In this document: positions 1 to 6,550 of the stretch, piece after piece | How the letters are laid out: every line of letters begins with the position of its first letter | How positions within the stretch are numbered: the stretch's first letter is position 1 | Assembly: GCA_023255235.1 (NCBI GenBank) | Contig: JALRJA010000402.1 | Coordinates: 1-8,027, forward strand | Direction: 5' to 3' | Source of the DNA: Flaviramulus sp. | GTDB taxonomy: Bacteria; Bacteroidota; Bacteroidia; Flavobacteriales; Flavobacteriaceae | Length of the DNA stretch: 8,027 nt | Position numbers and translations under genes: made by a program | The notes under the pieces: model-generated | What the model was told of the DNA's origin: nothing | Database searches by the model: none | What the model saw: only the letters and a program-made list of their open reading frames with translations

Positions 1-205
1 AGGCTATTTGCTTTTGTGCCACATTTGAAACTACAAATTTGGTATTTTTATTAAAGTGAAATACGCCTTTTTTTAAATGTAATTCTGCTGGTTTAGGTAT
101 GACTGCAATATCATTTTCTAAAAATACTTTATCGACTTTACTTTTTTGACAAGACACCATTAGGGAAATTAAACCCCATATTAAAATCTTATTTAATGCT
201 TTCAT
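1..205 (-). CDS. GH20 family beta-N-acetylhexosaminidase lipoprotein, N-terminus only (3' end beyond window)
   Basis: The ATG at 203-205 opens a frame that runs off the window edge; 68 codons are visible. The protein begins MKALNKILIWGLISLMVSC, a type II signal peptide with lipid-bearing C19 (lipobox MVSC, slightly atypical at -3). From about residue 31 it reads IAVIPKPAELHLKKGVFHF followed by NKNTKFVV, which is the signature opening of the GH20b domain preceding the TIM barrel in bacterial beta-N-acetylhexosaminidases. The catalytic Asp-Glu pair lies outside the window. Such enzymes remove terminal beta-linked GlcNAc or GalNAc in the periplasm or at the cell surface, by substrate-assisted catalysis. 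The role here would be to remove GlcNAc from complex N-glycan antennae or released core fragments. The 99-bp leader before it shows no clear promoter, so it may be cotranscribed with glycosylasparaginase. The GH20 call rests on a short stretch but the motif is typical. Confidence 0.82.
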   Translation of the reverse strand, partial: MKALNKILIWGLISLMVSCQKSKVDKVFLENDIAVIPKPAELHLKKGVFHFNKNTKFVVSNVAQKQIA

Positions 206-304
206 TTGTATGAACTTTATTATTTAATTTTTTTAGACAGATTGCTTTTTTTGTAATAGTTATAAATTTAAAAGGATGATTTGTGTTTGTTATTTGTACT
301 TATT

Positions 305-1327
305 TTAATCTTTCCATTTAAGTTTAAATTGAGCATCTTCCATTCTATTGCCATTATCATCATCAAAAACGGCATAATTAAATCCGGAGCGTAAACTGTA
401 ACCCGAATATTCGCCATTTTTGTTAACGGCAATAAACCCAACTTGTAGGTATTCAATATCATTATGATTTTTGTGTTTATCATATATGCGTTCAACAATT
501 AATTTACAAGCTTGAGCGGGTGATTTTCCTTGTCTCATTAATTCTACAACCATAGCACTTCCAGCGGTTCTTATAACAGCTTCTCCTAAGCCTGTTGCAG
601 CGGCAGCACCAACTTGGTTATCTAAAAATAAGCCAGCACCTATTATTGGCGAATCGCCAACCCTGCCGTGCATTTTCCATGCTGCTCCACTGGTAGTAGA
701 TGCTCCTGAAATATTACCTTCTTGGTCTATTACCAACATGGAAATAGTATCGTGATTTTCTATATTTATTACCGGTTTGTATTTGGATTCTATTAACCAT
801 TTTTTCCAATCTTTTTCAGCATCTGGAGTTAATAAATTCTCTTCTTTAAAGCCTTCTGACAATGCAAATTGAAGTGCTCCTTCACCAGACAACATAACAT
901 GAGGCGTATTTTGAAGAACACGTTTTGCTACAGAAATAGGATGCTTGATATTCTGCAAAAATGAAACCGATCCGCAATTACTATTATAATCCATAATACA
1001 GGCATCTAAAGTTACTTTACCTTCTCTGTCTGGAAAACCTCCATAACCTACACTTCTTACTTTAGGATCGCCCTCGGGAATTCGCAAGCCAGCTTCTATA
1101 GCGTCTAAGGTTGGTTTTCCATTTTTTAATTGCTTCCATGTTTCTGCATTTGCAGGTAAACCATGATTCCAGGTAGATATAACCAAAGGTTTTTTAGAAT
1201 TTTTAACCGCTATTGTGTTAATAGCACTTATGTTTTCATTTTTATCACGTTTTTTACAAGTTAAACCTGAACTAATACCTATGGTTCCTAAAGCTGCTTT
1301 TTTAATAAAGTTCCTTCTATCTGTCAT
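305..1327 (-). CDS. N4-(beta-N-acetylglucosaminyl)-L-asparaginase (glycosylasparaginase), Tat-exported
   Basis: Ntn-hydrolase of 340 residues that cleaves the bond between GlcNAc and Asn in glycoasparagines, releasing the sugar and aspartate after the protein has been degraded. The precursor self-cleaves before T194 in the motif NHDTIS, making T194 the N-terminal nucleophile of the beta subunit. Active-site residues known from the Flavobacterium (Elizabethkingia) meningosepticum enzyme all align at a constant offset of 42: W53 (STWNHG), T194, T212 (TTSG), R222 and D225 (GRVGDSPIIGAG), T245 and G246 (ATGLGEA). The reference numbering is from memory. The N-terminus TDRRNFIKKAALGTIG is a twin-arginine signal, and GLTC at 21-24 is a weak lipobox, so the enzyme is periplasmic and perhaps membrane-anchored. 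The HGLPANAETW block fits glycosylasparaginase better than plant-type isoaspartyl peptidase. It is 118 bp after the GHL10-like gene and 99 bp before GH20. Confidence 0.93.
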   Translation of the reverse strand: MTDRRNFIKKAALGTIGISSGLTCKKRDKNENISAINTIAVKNSKKPLVISTWNHGLPANAETWKQLKNGKPTLDAIEAGLRIPEGDPKVRSVGYGGFPDREGKVTLDACIMDYNSNCGSVSFLQNIKHPISVAKRVLQNTPHVMLSGEGALQFALSEGFKEENLLTPDAEKDWKKWLIESKYKPVINIENHDTISMLVIDQEGNISGASTTSGAAWKMHGRVGDSPIIGAGLFLDNQVGAAAATGLGEAVIRTAGSAMVVELMRQGKSPAQACKLIVERIYDKHKNHNDIEYLQVGFIAVNKNGEYSGYSLRSGFNYAVFDDDNGNRMEDAQFKLKWKD

Positions 1328-1445
1328 AAATCATTTATGTTAAACTAATTTCTAAACTTTTATGTTTTGGTTATTTTCAATTAACCATTTATACAACCAA
1401 AACTACATGCAAAGCAGTGAGGTTTTTGATTTGATATTCTTAATT
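1328..1445. repeat. Inverted repeat in the gap before the glycosylasparaginase gene
   Basis: The 118-bp gap between the GHL10-like gene and the glycosylasparaginase gene contains a perfect 9-bp inverted repeat, GTTTTGGTT at 1364-1372 and AACCAAAAC at 1395-1403, separated by 22 bp. The arm at 1368-1373 (TGGTTA) can instead pair with a nearer copy, TAACCA at 1382-1387, so two mutually exclusive hairpins are possible. Neither strand carries a T-run after the stem, so it does not look like an intrinsic terminator. An operator or an mRNA structure that tunes expression of the downstream genes is possible. The repeat is seen directly; its function is inference, and repeats of this length can arise by chance in AT-rich DNA. 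Confidence 0.4.
1398..1405 (-). promoter_or_regulatory. Possible Bacteroidota -7 promoter element upstream of glycosylasparaginase
   Basis: On the minus strand these bases read TAGTTTTG, an exact match to the Bacteroidota -7 consensus TAnnTTTG, about 70 bp upstream of the glycosylasparaginase ATG. It overlaps the distal arm of the inverted repeat, which would suit a regulated internal promoter. No TTG is found at the expected distance upstream for a -33 element, so the match is incomplete and could be chance. Confidence 0.25.
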
Positions 1446-2555
1446 TTATTTAAAACTATCTTTAATTTCCTTAATAGCTTTTAGGTATTCATCTGTTAAT
1501 GTAGGTCCATCAAAAAATGTTACACCTCTTGCTCCATTTTCTTTAGCCATTAGAATTGCTTGTTTTAATTCATCAGCCGATTTAAAAGGAGGTATGTATA
1601 AACCTGAATTCAAATTAATGTTTTGAGGTTCTAAATCGGTAACGCCTTGTTTGGTTGCATACCCAATCCAATCTATATCTTCATTATAAAACCCGTGATA
1701 TATCATGGGGTAAACCTCATCAATATTCCATTTATCCCAACGTTGACGTACCATGTGGTCTGCCATTTCTGGATATGGAAACACGGCTGCTGTTAATTTT
1801 TTATTATGTTTATGAACAATTTTGTAGGCATCATCAACTAGTGCTTTGATAGCGTTTAGTCTGAAATTTTTCCATTCCATATCGATGGCAGTATTGTTAC
1901 TTTCTTTGGGATTTTTATGGTGTTTTTCTTCAAATGCATTAACACATTCATCACAATAACAAAAATCGTATTCAGGCATTTCGGTTTCTTGTATTAGGTT
2001 ATATTTTGGCAATAATCCTATTGGCAAGAAAATATCAGGAAAACGTATGTAATCTAGATGCACACTTTCAATACCTTCTACTTTAGCAAGATCTTCTACT
2101 AAAGCTAAAATATGGTTTCTTGATTCTTTTCTGGTTGGGCATAGCCATTGGTAATATTCTACATAAGGGCGTGTATCAAAACACGATTTGCCTTCTCTAC
2201 TAACCATGTACCATTGGGGATGTTTTAATGCCACAGAATCATCAGGGCGATTAACTGCCATGATCCAAGCGTGCACTTTTAAGTCTTCATTTTTAGCAAT
2301 TGTTACTAAACGTTCTAGTTCTTTAGTATTGGTTGATGTGTTTATTAAAACCTCATCTATTCCGGCTGCTTTATATCTTTTAAATTCAGCTGTGTAATCA
2401 TTATTTGTTTGTTTTTTATTGGATGTAATCCATGTTCCAAATTTAAAGAATGCTTGTGTTGGTGTTTCTTGTATTAAGCTGTTTAGTTTTTCATCTTTTT
2501 TATGATTACAAGCAGCAAAAATAATAAGTAATGCTATTAGTAGTAGTCGGTTCAT
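1446..2555 (-). CDS. Lipoprotein with GHL10/DUF187-like TIM barrel, putative glycoside hydrolase
   Basis: A 369-residue predicted surface or periplasmic lipoprotein. I prefer the ATG at 2553-2555 over the in-frame ATG at 2585: it places MNRLLLIALLIIFAAC at the very N-terminus, a clean type II signal peptide with lipid-bearing C16. The rest looks like the glycosyl-hydrolase-like family 10 (GHL10, DUF187) TIM barrel: FKFGTWITS on strand 1, AAGIDEVLINT on strand 2, LKVHAWIMAVNRP on strand 3, VHLDYIRFPD (about 165-174) on strand 4, KLTAAVFPYP on strand 5, IDEVYPMIYHGFY (about 278-290) on strand 6 and GARGVTFFDG (about 341-350) near the C-terminus. Candidate acidic residues are D168, D174 and E280. 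An unusual Cys cluster, DFCYCDEC (C199, C201, C204), follows strand 4 and could be a metal or disulfide site. No substrate is known to me for this subgroup. Its place between GH130 and glycosylasparaginase suggests action on N-glycan cores. Confidence 0.8.
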   Translation of the reverse strand: MNRLLLIALLIIFAACNHKKDEKLNSLIQETPTQAFFKFGTWITSNKKQTNNDYTAEFKRYKAAGIDEVLINTSTNTKELERLVTIAKNEDLKVHAWIMAVNRPDDSVALKHPQWYMVSREGKSCFDTRPYVEYYQWLCPTRKESRNHILALVEDLAKVEGIESVHLDYIRFPDIFLPIGLLPKYNLIQETEMPEYDFCYCDECVNAFEEKHHKNPKESNNTAIDMEWKNFRLNAIKALVDDAYKIVHKHNKKLTAAVFPYPEMADHMVRQRWDKWNIDEVYPMIYHGFYNEDIDWIGYATKQGVTDLEPQNINLNSGLYIPPFKSADELKQAILMAKENGARGVTFFDGPTLTDEYLKAIKEIKDSFK

Positions 2556-2617
2556 TTTAGTGTATTTAAATACGTTGTTTAACATTATTACTAGATTTTA
2601 TCATGTTACTTTCAAAT

Positions 2618-3673
2618 TTATTTTGACATATATTCTCCATCTTCCTTAATAATTAATACTTTGCTTGAAAAGGGGCTTTTAGCAGAAATTGTCCATCCAA
2701 AATGATGCTTATCTAGTTTTGGTTTTATTGTTTTTCTTTCAATAATTATTGGTTTTTGAATAGTTTTGAGGAGTTTATTGTGAGTTTTATAATGTGCTTT
2801 TTGGGTGCGATATAGTTTAAATAATTCCCATTTAATTTTTTCATCTTTAGGTATTTCAAAAGTGTCTTTCTCGCCTGCTTGTTTTGAGGAAAAATAGACA
2901 TAGCCCCATTTTTCAGGTTCGTGCATATTTATAACCCCTTGTGGTGACCATACCCAGTTATATTCTTGCATAATTTTACCGGTATTATCTTTTTTTCGTT
3001 CATATTTGCCATCGGCGGTAATTTGGTAATCCCAATTTACTCTTGAAAAATTAACACGCCAAAAATTATTTACAGGAATATTCTTTTCAAAATAAGCTTT
3101 TTTATATACGTTCCATGGAATAGCCATTTCAAGCATCCAACCTTTATCTGTATCGTTTGGGTTGTTTAAAGTGCCATCAATTGTAATGGCAGATTTCATT
3201 TGTGTTGCAGTCCAATCATTTAAAACAACATTAGTTTGGCGATAAGGTTTGGTTATAAACAAGTCCCAAACTGTATTAATGGCATTAACTTCAATTTCAT
3301 AATAATTGAATGTATCGCCATCTGGATCTACAAAAACTTCAAAATCATTATTGTGAAAAATAATAGAGTCATGGTCTTTAATGGTTGCCCAAACATGTGG
3401 TTCTTCCATTTTTGCTAGAATGTAAAAATAGGTGTTGTCCCACAACATCTTAACCTGTGTTTTATAAGTTGGTTTTTTAATTCCTTGAATATCAATAAAA
3501 TTGTTTGACCAATTTACTTTATTCCAAGATAAATCGGCATCGCTACCATCAATTGTTAAACTATATGGTGTGTGGTATGCAATATAGGTTTGTGGTATTA
3601 TAGTTTCATTAGATTGTGCAGAGGTAATTATTAAAGCACAAATAAAAAACATGATTACTAAATTAAACTTCAT
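2618..3673 (-). CDS. Secreted CBM9-like carbohydrate-binding protein of unknown role
   Basis: A 351-residue exported protein. I start it at the ATG at 3671-3673 (MKFNLVIMFF), because the in-frame codon four triplets upstream is TTG and the leader AAAAAATAT directly before this ATG matches that of the preceding GH130 gene. A type I signal peptide ends near ITSA/QS at about residue 20. A CBM9-like beta-sandwich (the carbohydrate-binding family 9-like group) covers roughly residues 30-250: it opens with the typical LTIDGSDADLSWNKV, then KMLWDNTYFYILAKMEEPHVWAT, HNNDFEVFVDPDGD and YYEIEVNAINTVWDL, and closes with WVWSPQGVINMHEPEKWGYVYF. The last 100 residues are Lys-rich and unassigned, with a short beta-like tail. 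No catalytic site is recognisable. It is 17 bp behind the GH130 stop, so in the same operon. It may capture released glycans or have an unknown enzymatic role; both are guesses. The family is clear, the function is not. Confidence 0.85.
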   Translation of the reverse strand: MKFNLVIMFFICALIITSAQSNETIIPQTYIAYHTPYSLTIDGSDADLSWNKVNWSNNFIDIQGIKKPTYKTQVKMLWDNTYFYILAKMEEPHVWATIKDHDSIIFHNNDFEVFVDPDGDTFNYYEIEVNAINTVWDLFITKPYRQTNVVLNDWTATQMKSAITIDGTLNNPNDTDKGWMLEMAIPWNVYKKAYFEKNIPVNNFWRVNFSRVNWDYQITADGKYERKKDNTGKIMQEYNWVWSPQGVINMHEPEKWGYVYFSSKQAGEKDTFEIPKDEKIKWELFKLYRTQKAHYKTHNKLLKTIQKPIIIERKTIKPKLDKHHFGWTISAKSPFSSKVLIIKEDGEYMSK

Positions 3674-3690
3674 ATATTTTTTCAATTTTT

Positions 3691-4656
3691 CTATAAACTA
3701 TTATCTTTTGTGTACTGTATAACCTCACTCAGTTTACCAAATGCCATAGCAACAACTGTATCGGCTGCGCCATAATATATAGCTAATTTATCTTCTTTTA
3801 TACTGTGTAAAGCAGCACAAGGGAATACTACATTGGGCACATCACCTGTTAATTCATAAGTTTCGGCTGGTCCTAATAAATAAGGCTGGGTTCTAAATTT
3901 TACATTATGGGGTTGGTTTGTATCTAGCAAAGCGGCTCCCATGGCGTAGCGAAAACCATTACAGGTATTTATAACACCATGATAAATCATTAACCAGCCA
4001 TCATTAGTTAAAATAGGTATTGGTCCTGCACCTATTTTAGTACATTGCCATGCACTAAGCTCAAGTGGGGTGGTTTTCATAACACAACGGTGTTCACCCC
4101 AATATTTCATGTCGGGGCTATAACTGATATAGATATCGCCAAAAGGAGTGTGACCATTATCACTAGGGCGGCTTAACATTGCGTATTTTCCGTTTATTTT
4201 TTGAGGGAATAATACCCCGTTTCTATTAAATGGTAAAAACGCATTTTCACATTGAAAAAACTCGTTAAAATCAAACGTGTAAGCAATGCCAATGGTTGGT
4301 CCGTTGTAACCATTACACCATGTAATCCAATACCTATCTTCAATAAATACAACACGTGGATCGTATTTATAATCTGATTGTATCATTTTGGTATTGCCGT
4401 GTTGCATAACAATGGGTTTATGATTAATATTCCAATCAATTCCGTTTTTACTAAAGCCAGCAAAAATATTCATTTGCACCGCCTTGTTATCGCATCTAAA
4501 AACACCTGCAAAACCATCGCCAAAATGCACTACCGCACTATTAAAAATGCTATTAGATGTTGGAATATCATATCTGTTTATTATTGGATTTTTAGAATAC
4601 CTCCAAATTACATCCTTATTACCTTCTGGTCTATCTTGCCAAGGAATTGATTTCAT
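3691..4656 (-). CDS. GH130 family mannoside phosphorylase, probably beta-1,4-mannosyl-N-acetylglucosamine phosphorylase (GH130_2-like)
   Basis: Five-bladed beta-propeller enzyme of 321 residues, the usual length for the family. GH130 phosphorylases cleave Man-beta-1,4-GlcNAc or Man-beta-1,4-Glc with inorganic phosphate, giving alpha-mannose 1-phosphate. The N-terminal block SIPWQDRP, then [15 protein letters not shown] and [21 protein letters not shown], closely resembles Bacteroides GH130_2 enzymes acting on the N-glycan core disaccharide. The catalytic Asp is D99 in YDPRV. R54, R163 (in LSRPSD) and H226 (in IYHGV) are at positions expected to bind phosphate, favouring phosphorolysis over hydrolysis. 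Further blocks are [20 protein letters not shown] and a C-terminal YYGAAD. There is no signal peptide, so it acts in the cytoplasm, and its substrate must be imported. The ATG at 4654-4656 follows AAAAATAT. The gene is 6 bp behind the symporter. The family is certain; the exact acceptor sugar (GlcNAc or Glc) is inferred from the glycosylasparaginase and GH20 neighbours. Confidence 0.93.
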   Translation of the reverse strand: MKSIPWQDRPEGNKDVIWRYSKNPIINRYDIPTSNSIFNSAVVHFGDGFAGVFRCDNKAVQMNIFAGFSKNGIDWNINHKPIVMQHGNTKMIQSDYKYDPRVVFIEDRYWITWCNGYNGPTIGIAYTFDFNEFFQCENAFLPFNRNGVLFPQKINGKYAMLSRPSDNGHTPFGDIYISYSPDMKYWGEHRCVMKTTPLELSAWQCTKIGAGPIPILTNDGWLMIYHGVINTCNGFRYAMGAALLDTNQPHNVKFRTQPYLLGPAETYELTGDVPNVVFPCAALHSIKEDKLAIYYGAADTVVAMAFGKLSEVIQYTKDNSL

Positions 4657-4662
4657 ATATTT

Positions 4663-6540
4663 TTAATTTTTATACTTATTAACTTTGTCTAACCATGTGA
4701 ATTTTAATGTAGCTGATGTTGCTAAAAAAAGCAATAAAGCCATCCAGGTTTTAGGATAATCTCGTATTATAAAAAATATGGGTATTAGTATCATACTAGA
4801 TTGCCATAGTATTCCAACAATACAGTTTAACATATCGCTTACAAAATCGGTATTTTTGGTAATTGTAGGATTGTTTGTTTTTAAAGCTTGGTAAACTGGT
4901 TTCCACCATCCCCAAGGGCGCACATTACTGTAAAAAGTCTTTAAGGTTTTCATATTTGTTGCTGGTGTTAATACCGTTCCTAAAAAAGATCCTAAAAGTG
5001 ATACTATAAATATAACAGGAAAGAGGTAAATAGCTGGTATTTGCACTAGGTCATACAACCAGGTGCCTTGTTCAAAATTAGCCTTATTTTGGTCTATTAT
5101 AAACTGAAGAGTTGCCATAACCAACCCAGAAGTCATACCCCAAAAGTATCCCCAACCATTAAATCGCCACCAAATCCACTTTAGAAAGTTTGCTGCAACA
5201 TATCCACCATACAGCGAACTGGTTATCCAGAGTGTTATAGAGTTAATAGAGTCTGCTAAAAAACCCATAAAAACCCCAAAGATAACAATAGCAAAAGATG
5301 CTATGTAACTAGCTTTTATATAATGTTTTGGGGTTGCTTCGGGTTTAAAATACTTTTTGTAAATATCATTTACAATATATGCTGGACCCGAATTTAAAAA
5401 TGCTGAAAAGGTAGACATAAATGCAGCCAAAAGTCCTGCTAACAATAACCCTTTTACACCAATAGGGATATGATTATTAATGACTTTAGGTAAAATCACT
5501 TCTAAATCGGCCAAACTTAAAGTAGTTGATACTGCCATTTTTGGTGCCAAATAAACTAAGCCAAGAACTACAACACCTCCTATAAGTAAATAACGTGGAA
5601 TAAAAAGTATAAGATTTGTAAACCCACTCATGTAAGCTGCTTCTTTTACTGAACGTGTTGATAGAATGCGCTGCATATCGTAACTAGGGGTTGGACCTGC
5701 AATACTTGCAAAAAAACCTTTAAAAAGTGACATACCAATTAAAGCACCAAACATTTTATAGCCTTGAGTATCTATTAAATTATTAAATGCTTGATATTTG
5801 CCTTCCCAAGTACCTTTGAGTTCCCATTTAAAAAATAGGTTAACCCAATCGGATGATAGTACACTTGCTATTTCTAGATCTGTTATTGTAAAAAACGAAT
5901 AGGTAGCTACCAAAATACCAGCAATTACCATAATACCGTATTGTAAGACTTCTGTTGCTACAACCGAAAACATACCGCCTTTAATGGTATATATGGTGGT
6001 TAAAAATATAATGATGAGTGCATAGTTTTGATTAGATGTTAGAAAAACGGAATCATTTATTATTAGTGTTAAATCCCAGGGTAAAATAATACTCATAAAT
6101 TTACCAACACCTTCAAAGAAATATGCAATAAACCCAACTGAAGCTATTATAGCAAAAATGGCTACTATCAAATGTGACGCTCTACCAGCTTTATCATCTC
6201 CAAAACGCGTTAGAATCCATTCAGAACCCGTCATGGTATTAGATCGTCTAATCCAAGCTGCTAAAAAAATCATGATGAAAATTTGATTCCAAATTGGCCA
6301 CATCCACATAAACATAAAACTCTTTACACCATATAGAAAAAGAATACCAACCATCCAAGCGGTTCCTGAAATATCAAACATTCCAGATCCATTGCTTAAT
6401 CCTAAATAATACCATTTAATACTTTTACCACCAAGGAAATAGGAGTCTAAGCCTTTGGATGCTCTTTTAGAAATCCAAATACCTACACCCAAGGTTAACG
6501 CCATGTAGATGAAAATTATTAATACATCAATTATATTCAT
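4663..6540 (-). CDS. Sodium:solute symporter (SSS/SLC5 family), candidate glycan-fragment importer
   Basis: Inner-membrane Na+-coupled symporter of 625 residues. Family hallmarks are visible: a first membrane helix at about 4-24; SYFLGGKSIKWYYLGLSNGSG at about 33-53 with the following unwound-helix region; YTIKGGMFSVVATEVLQYG at about 184-202; and GLLLAGLLAAFMSTFSAFLNS at about 364-384, whose Ser-Thr pair (about 376-377) sits where the Na2-site serines of SSS transporters lie. A hydrophilic, Trp-rich loop spans about 225-265. The protein is longer than the roughly 500-residue minimal family, with additional C-terminal membrane segments after residue 500. The start is an ATG at 6538-6540 preceded by AACAAGATAA, with no Shine-Dalgarno site. 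It lies 10 bp after the mannosidase stop and 6 bp before the phosphorylase start, so all three are very likely cotranscribed. The substrate is inferred from context: mannose or, more interestingly, the Man-GlcNAc disaccharide used by the GH130 enzyme next door. Confidence 0.93.
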   Translation of the reverse strand: MNIIDVLIIFIYMALTLGVGIWISKRASKGLDSYFLGGKSIKWYYLGLSNGSGMFDISGTAWMVGILFLYGVKSFMFMWMWPIWNQIFIMIFLAAWIRRSNTMTGSEWILTRFGDDKAGRASHLIVAIFAIIASVGFIAYFFEGVGKFMSIILPWDLTLIINDSVFLTSNQNYALIIIFLTTIYTIKGGMFSVVATEVLQYGIMVIAGILVATYSFFTITDLEIASVLSSDWVNLFFKWELKGTWEGKYQAFNNLIDTQGYKMFGALIGMSLFKGFFASIAGPTPSYDMQRILSTRSVKEAAYMSGFTNLILFIPRYLLIGGVVVLGLVYLAPKMAVSTTLSLADLEVILPKVINNHIPIGVKGLLLAGLLAAFMSTFSAFLNSGPAYIVNDIYKKYFKPEATPKHYIKASYIASFAIVIFGVFMGFLADSINSITLWITSSLYGGYVAANFLKWIWWRFNGWGYFWGMTSGLVMATLQFIIDQNKANFEQGTWLYDLVQIPAIYLFPVIFIVSLLGSFLGTVLTPATNMKTLKTFYSNVRPWGWWKPVYQALKTNNPTITKNTDFVSDMLNCIVGILWQSSMILIPIFFIIRDYPKTWMALLLFLATSATLKFTWLDKVNKYKN

Positions 6541-6550
6541 TTATCTTGTT

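Noticed and set aside
206..304. Promoter or terminator in the 99-bp gap before the GH20 gene
   Set aside because: I found neither a TAnnTTTG element on the minus strand nor a convincing stem followed by a T-run; it appears to be a plain AT-rich spacer.
268..498. 76-residue minus-strand frame overlapping the 3' end of glycosylasparaginase
   Set aside because: It is an out-of-frame shadow of a well-supported gene, with no recognisable motif and low-complexity composition.
305..1327. Plant-type isoaspartyl peptidase/L-asparaginase instead of glycosylasparaginase
   Set aside because: The HDT cleavage motif occurs in a glycosylasparaginase context, the STWNHG tryptophan block is present, and all known active-site positions match at a constant offset.
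1364..1403. Intrinsic terminator between the GHL10-like and glycosylasparaginase genes
   Set aside because: The stem is AT-rich with a 22-bp loop and has no T-run downstream on either strand.
2556..2585. Upstream ATG for the GHL10-like lipoprotein
   Set aside because: It would add ten residues before an otherwise standard lipoprotein signal peptide; the ATG at 2555 is the better start.
1655..3418. Short plus-strand frames (1655-1849, 2188-2397, 3236-3418)
   Set aside because: They are antisense to the GHL10-like and CBM9-like genes and look like chance open frames.
3674..3685. TTG start four codons upstream for the CBM9-like protein
   Set aside because: An ATG with an A-rich leader lies at 3673 and still gives a full signal peptide; the TTG would place the start only 5 bp from the preceding stop. 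It cannot be fully excluded because it adds two lysines to the signal peptide.
4378..4666. Two overlapping plus-strand frames of 90 and 60 residues
   Set aside because: Both lie antisense to the start of the firmly identified GH130 gene and show no family resemblance.
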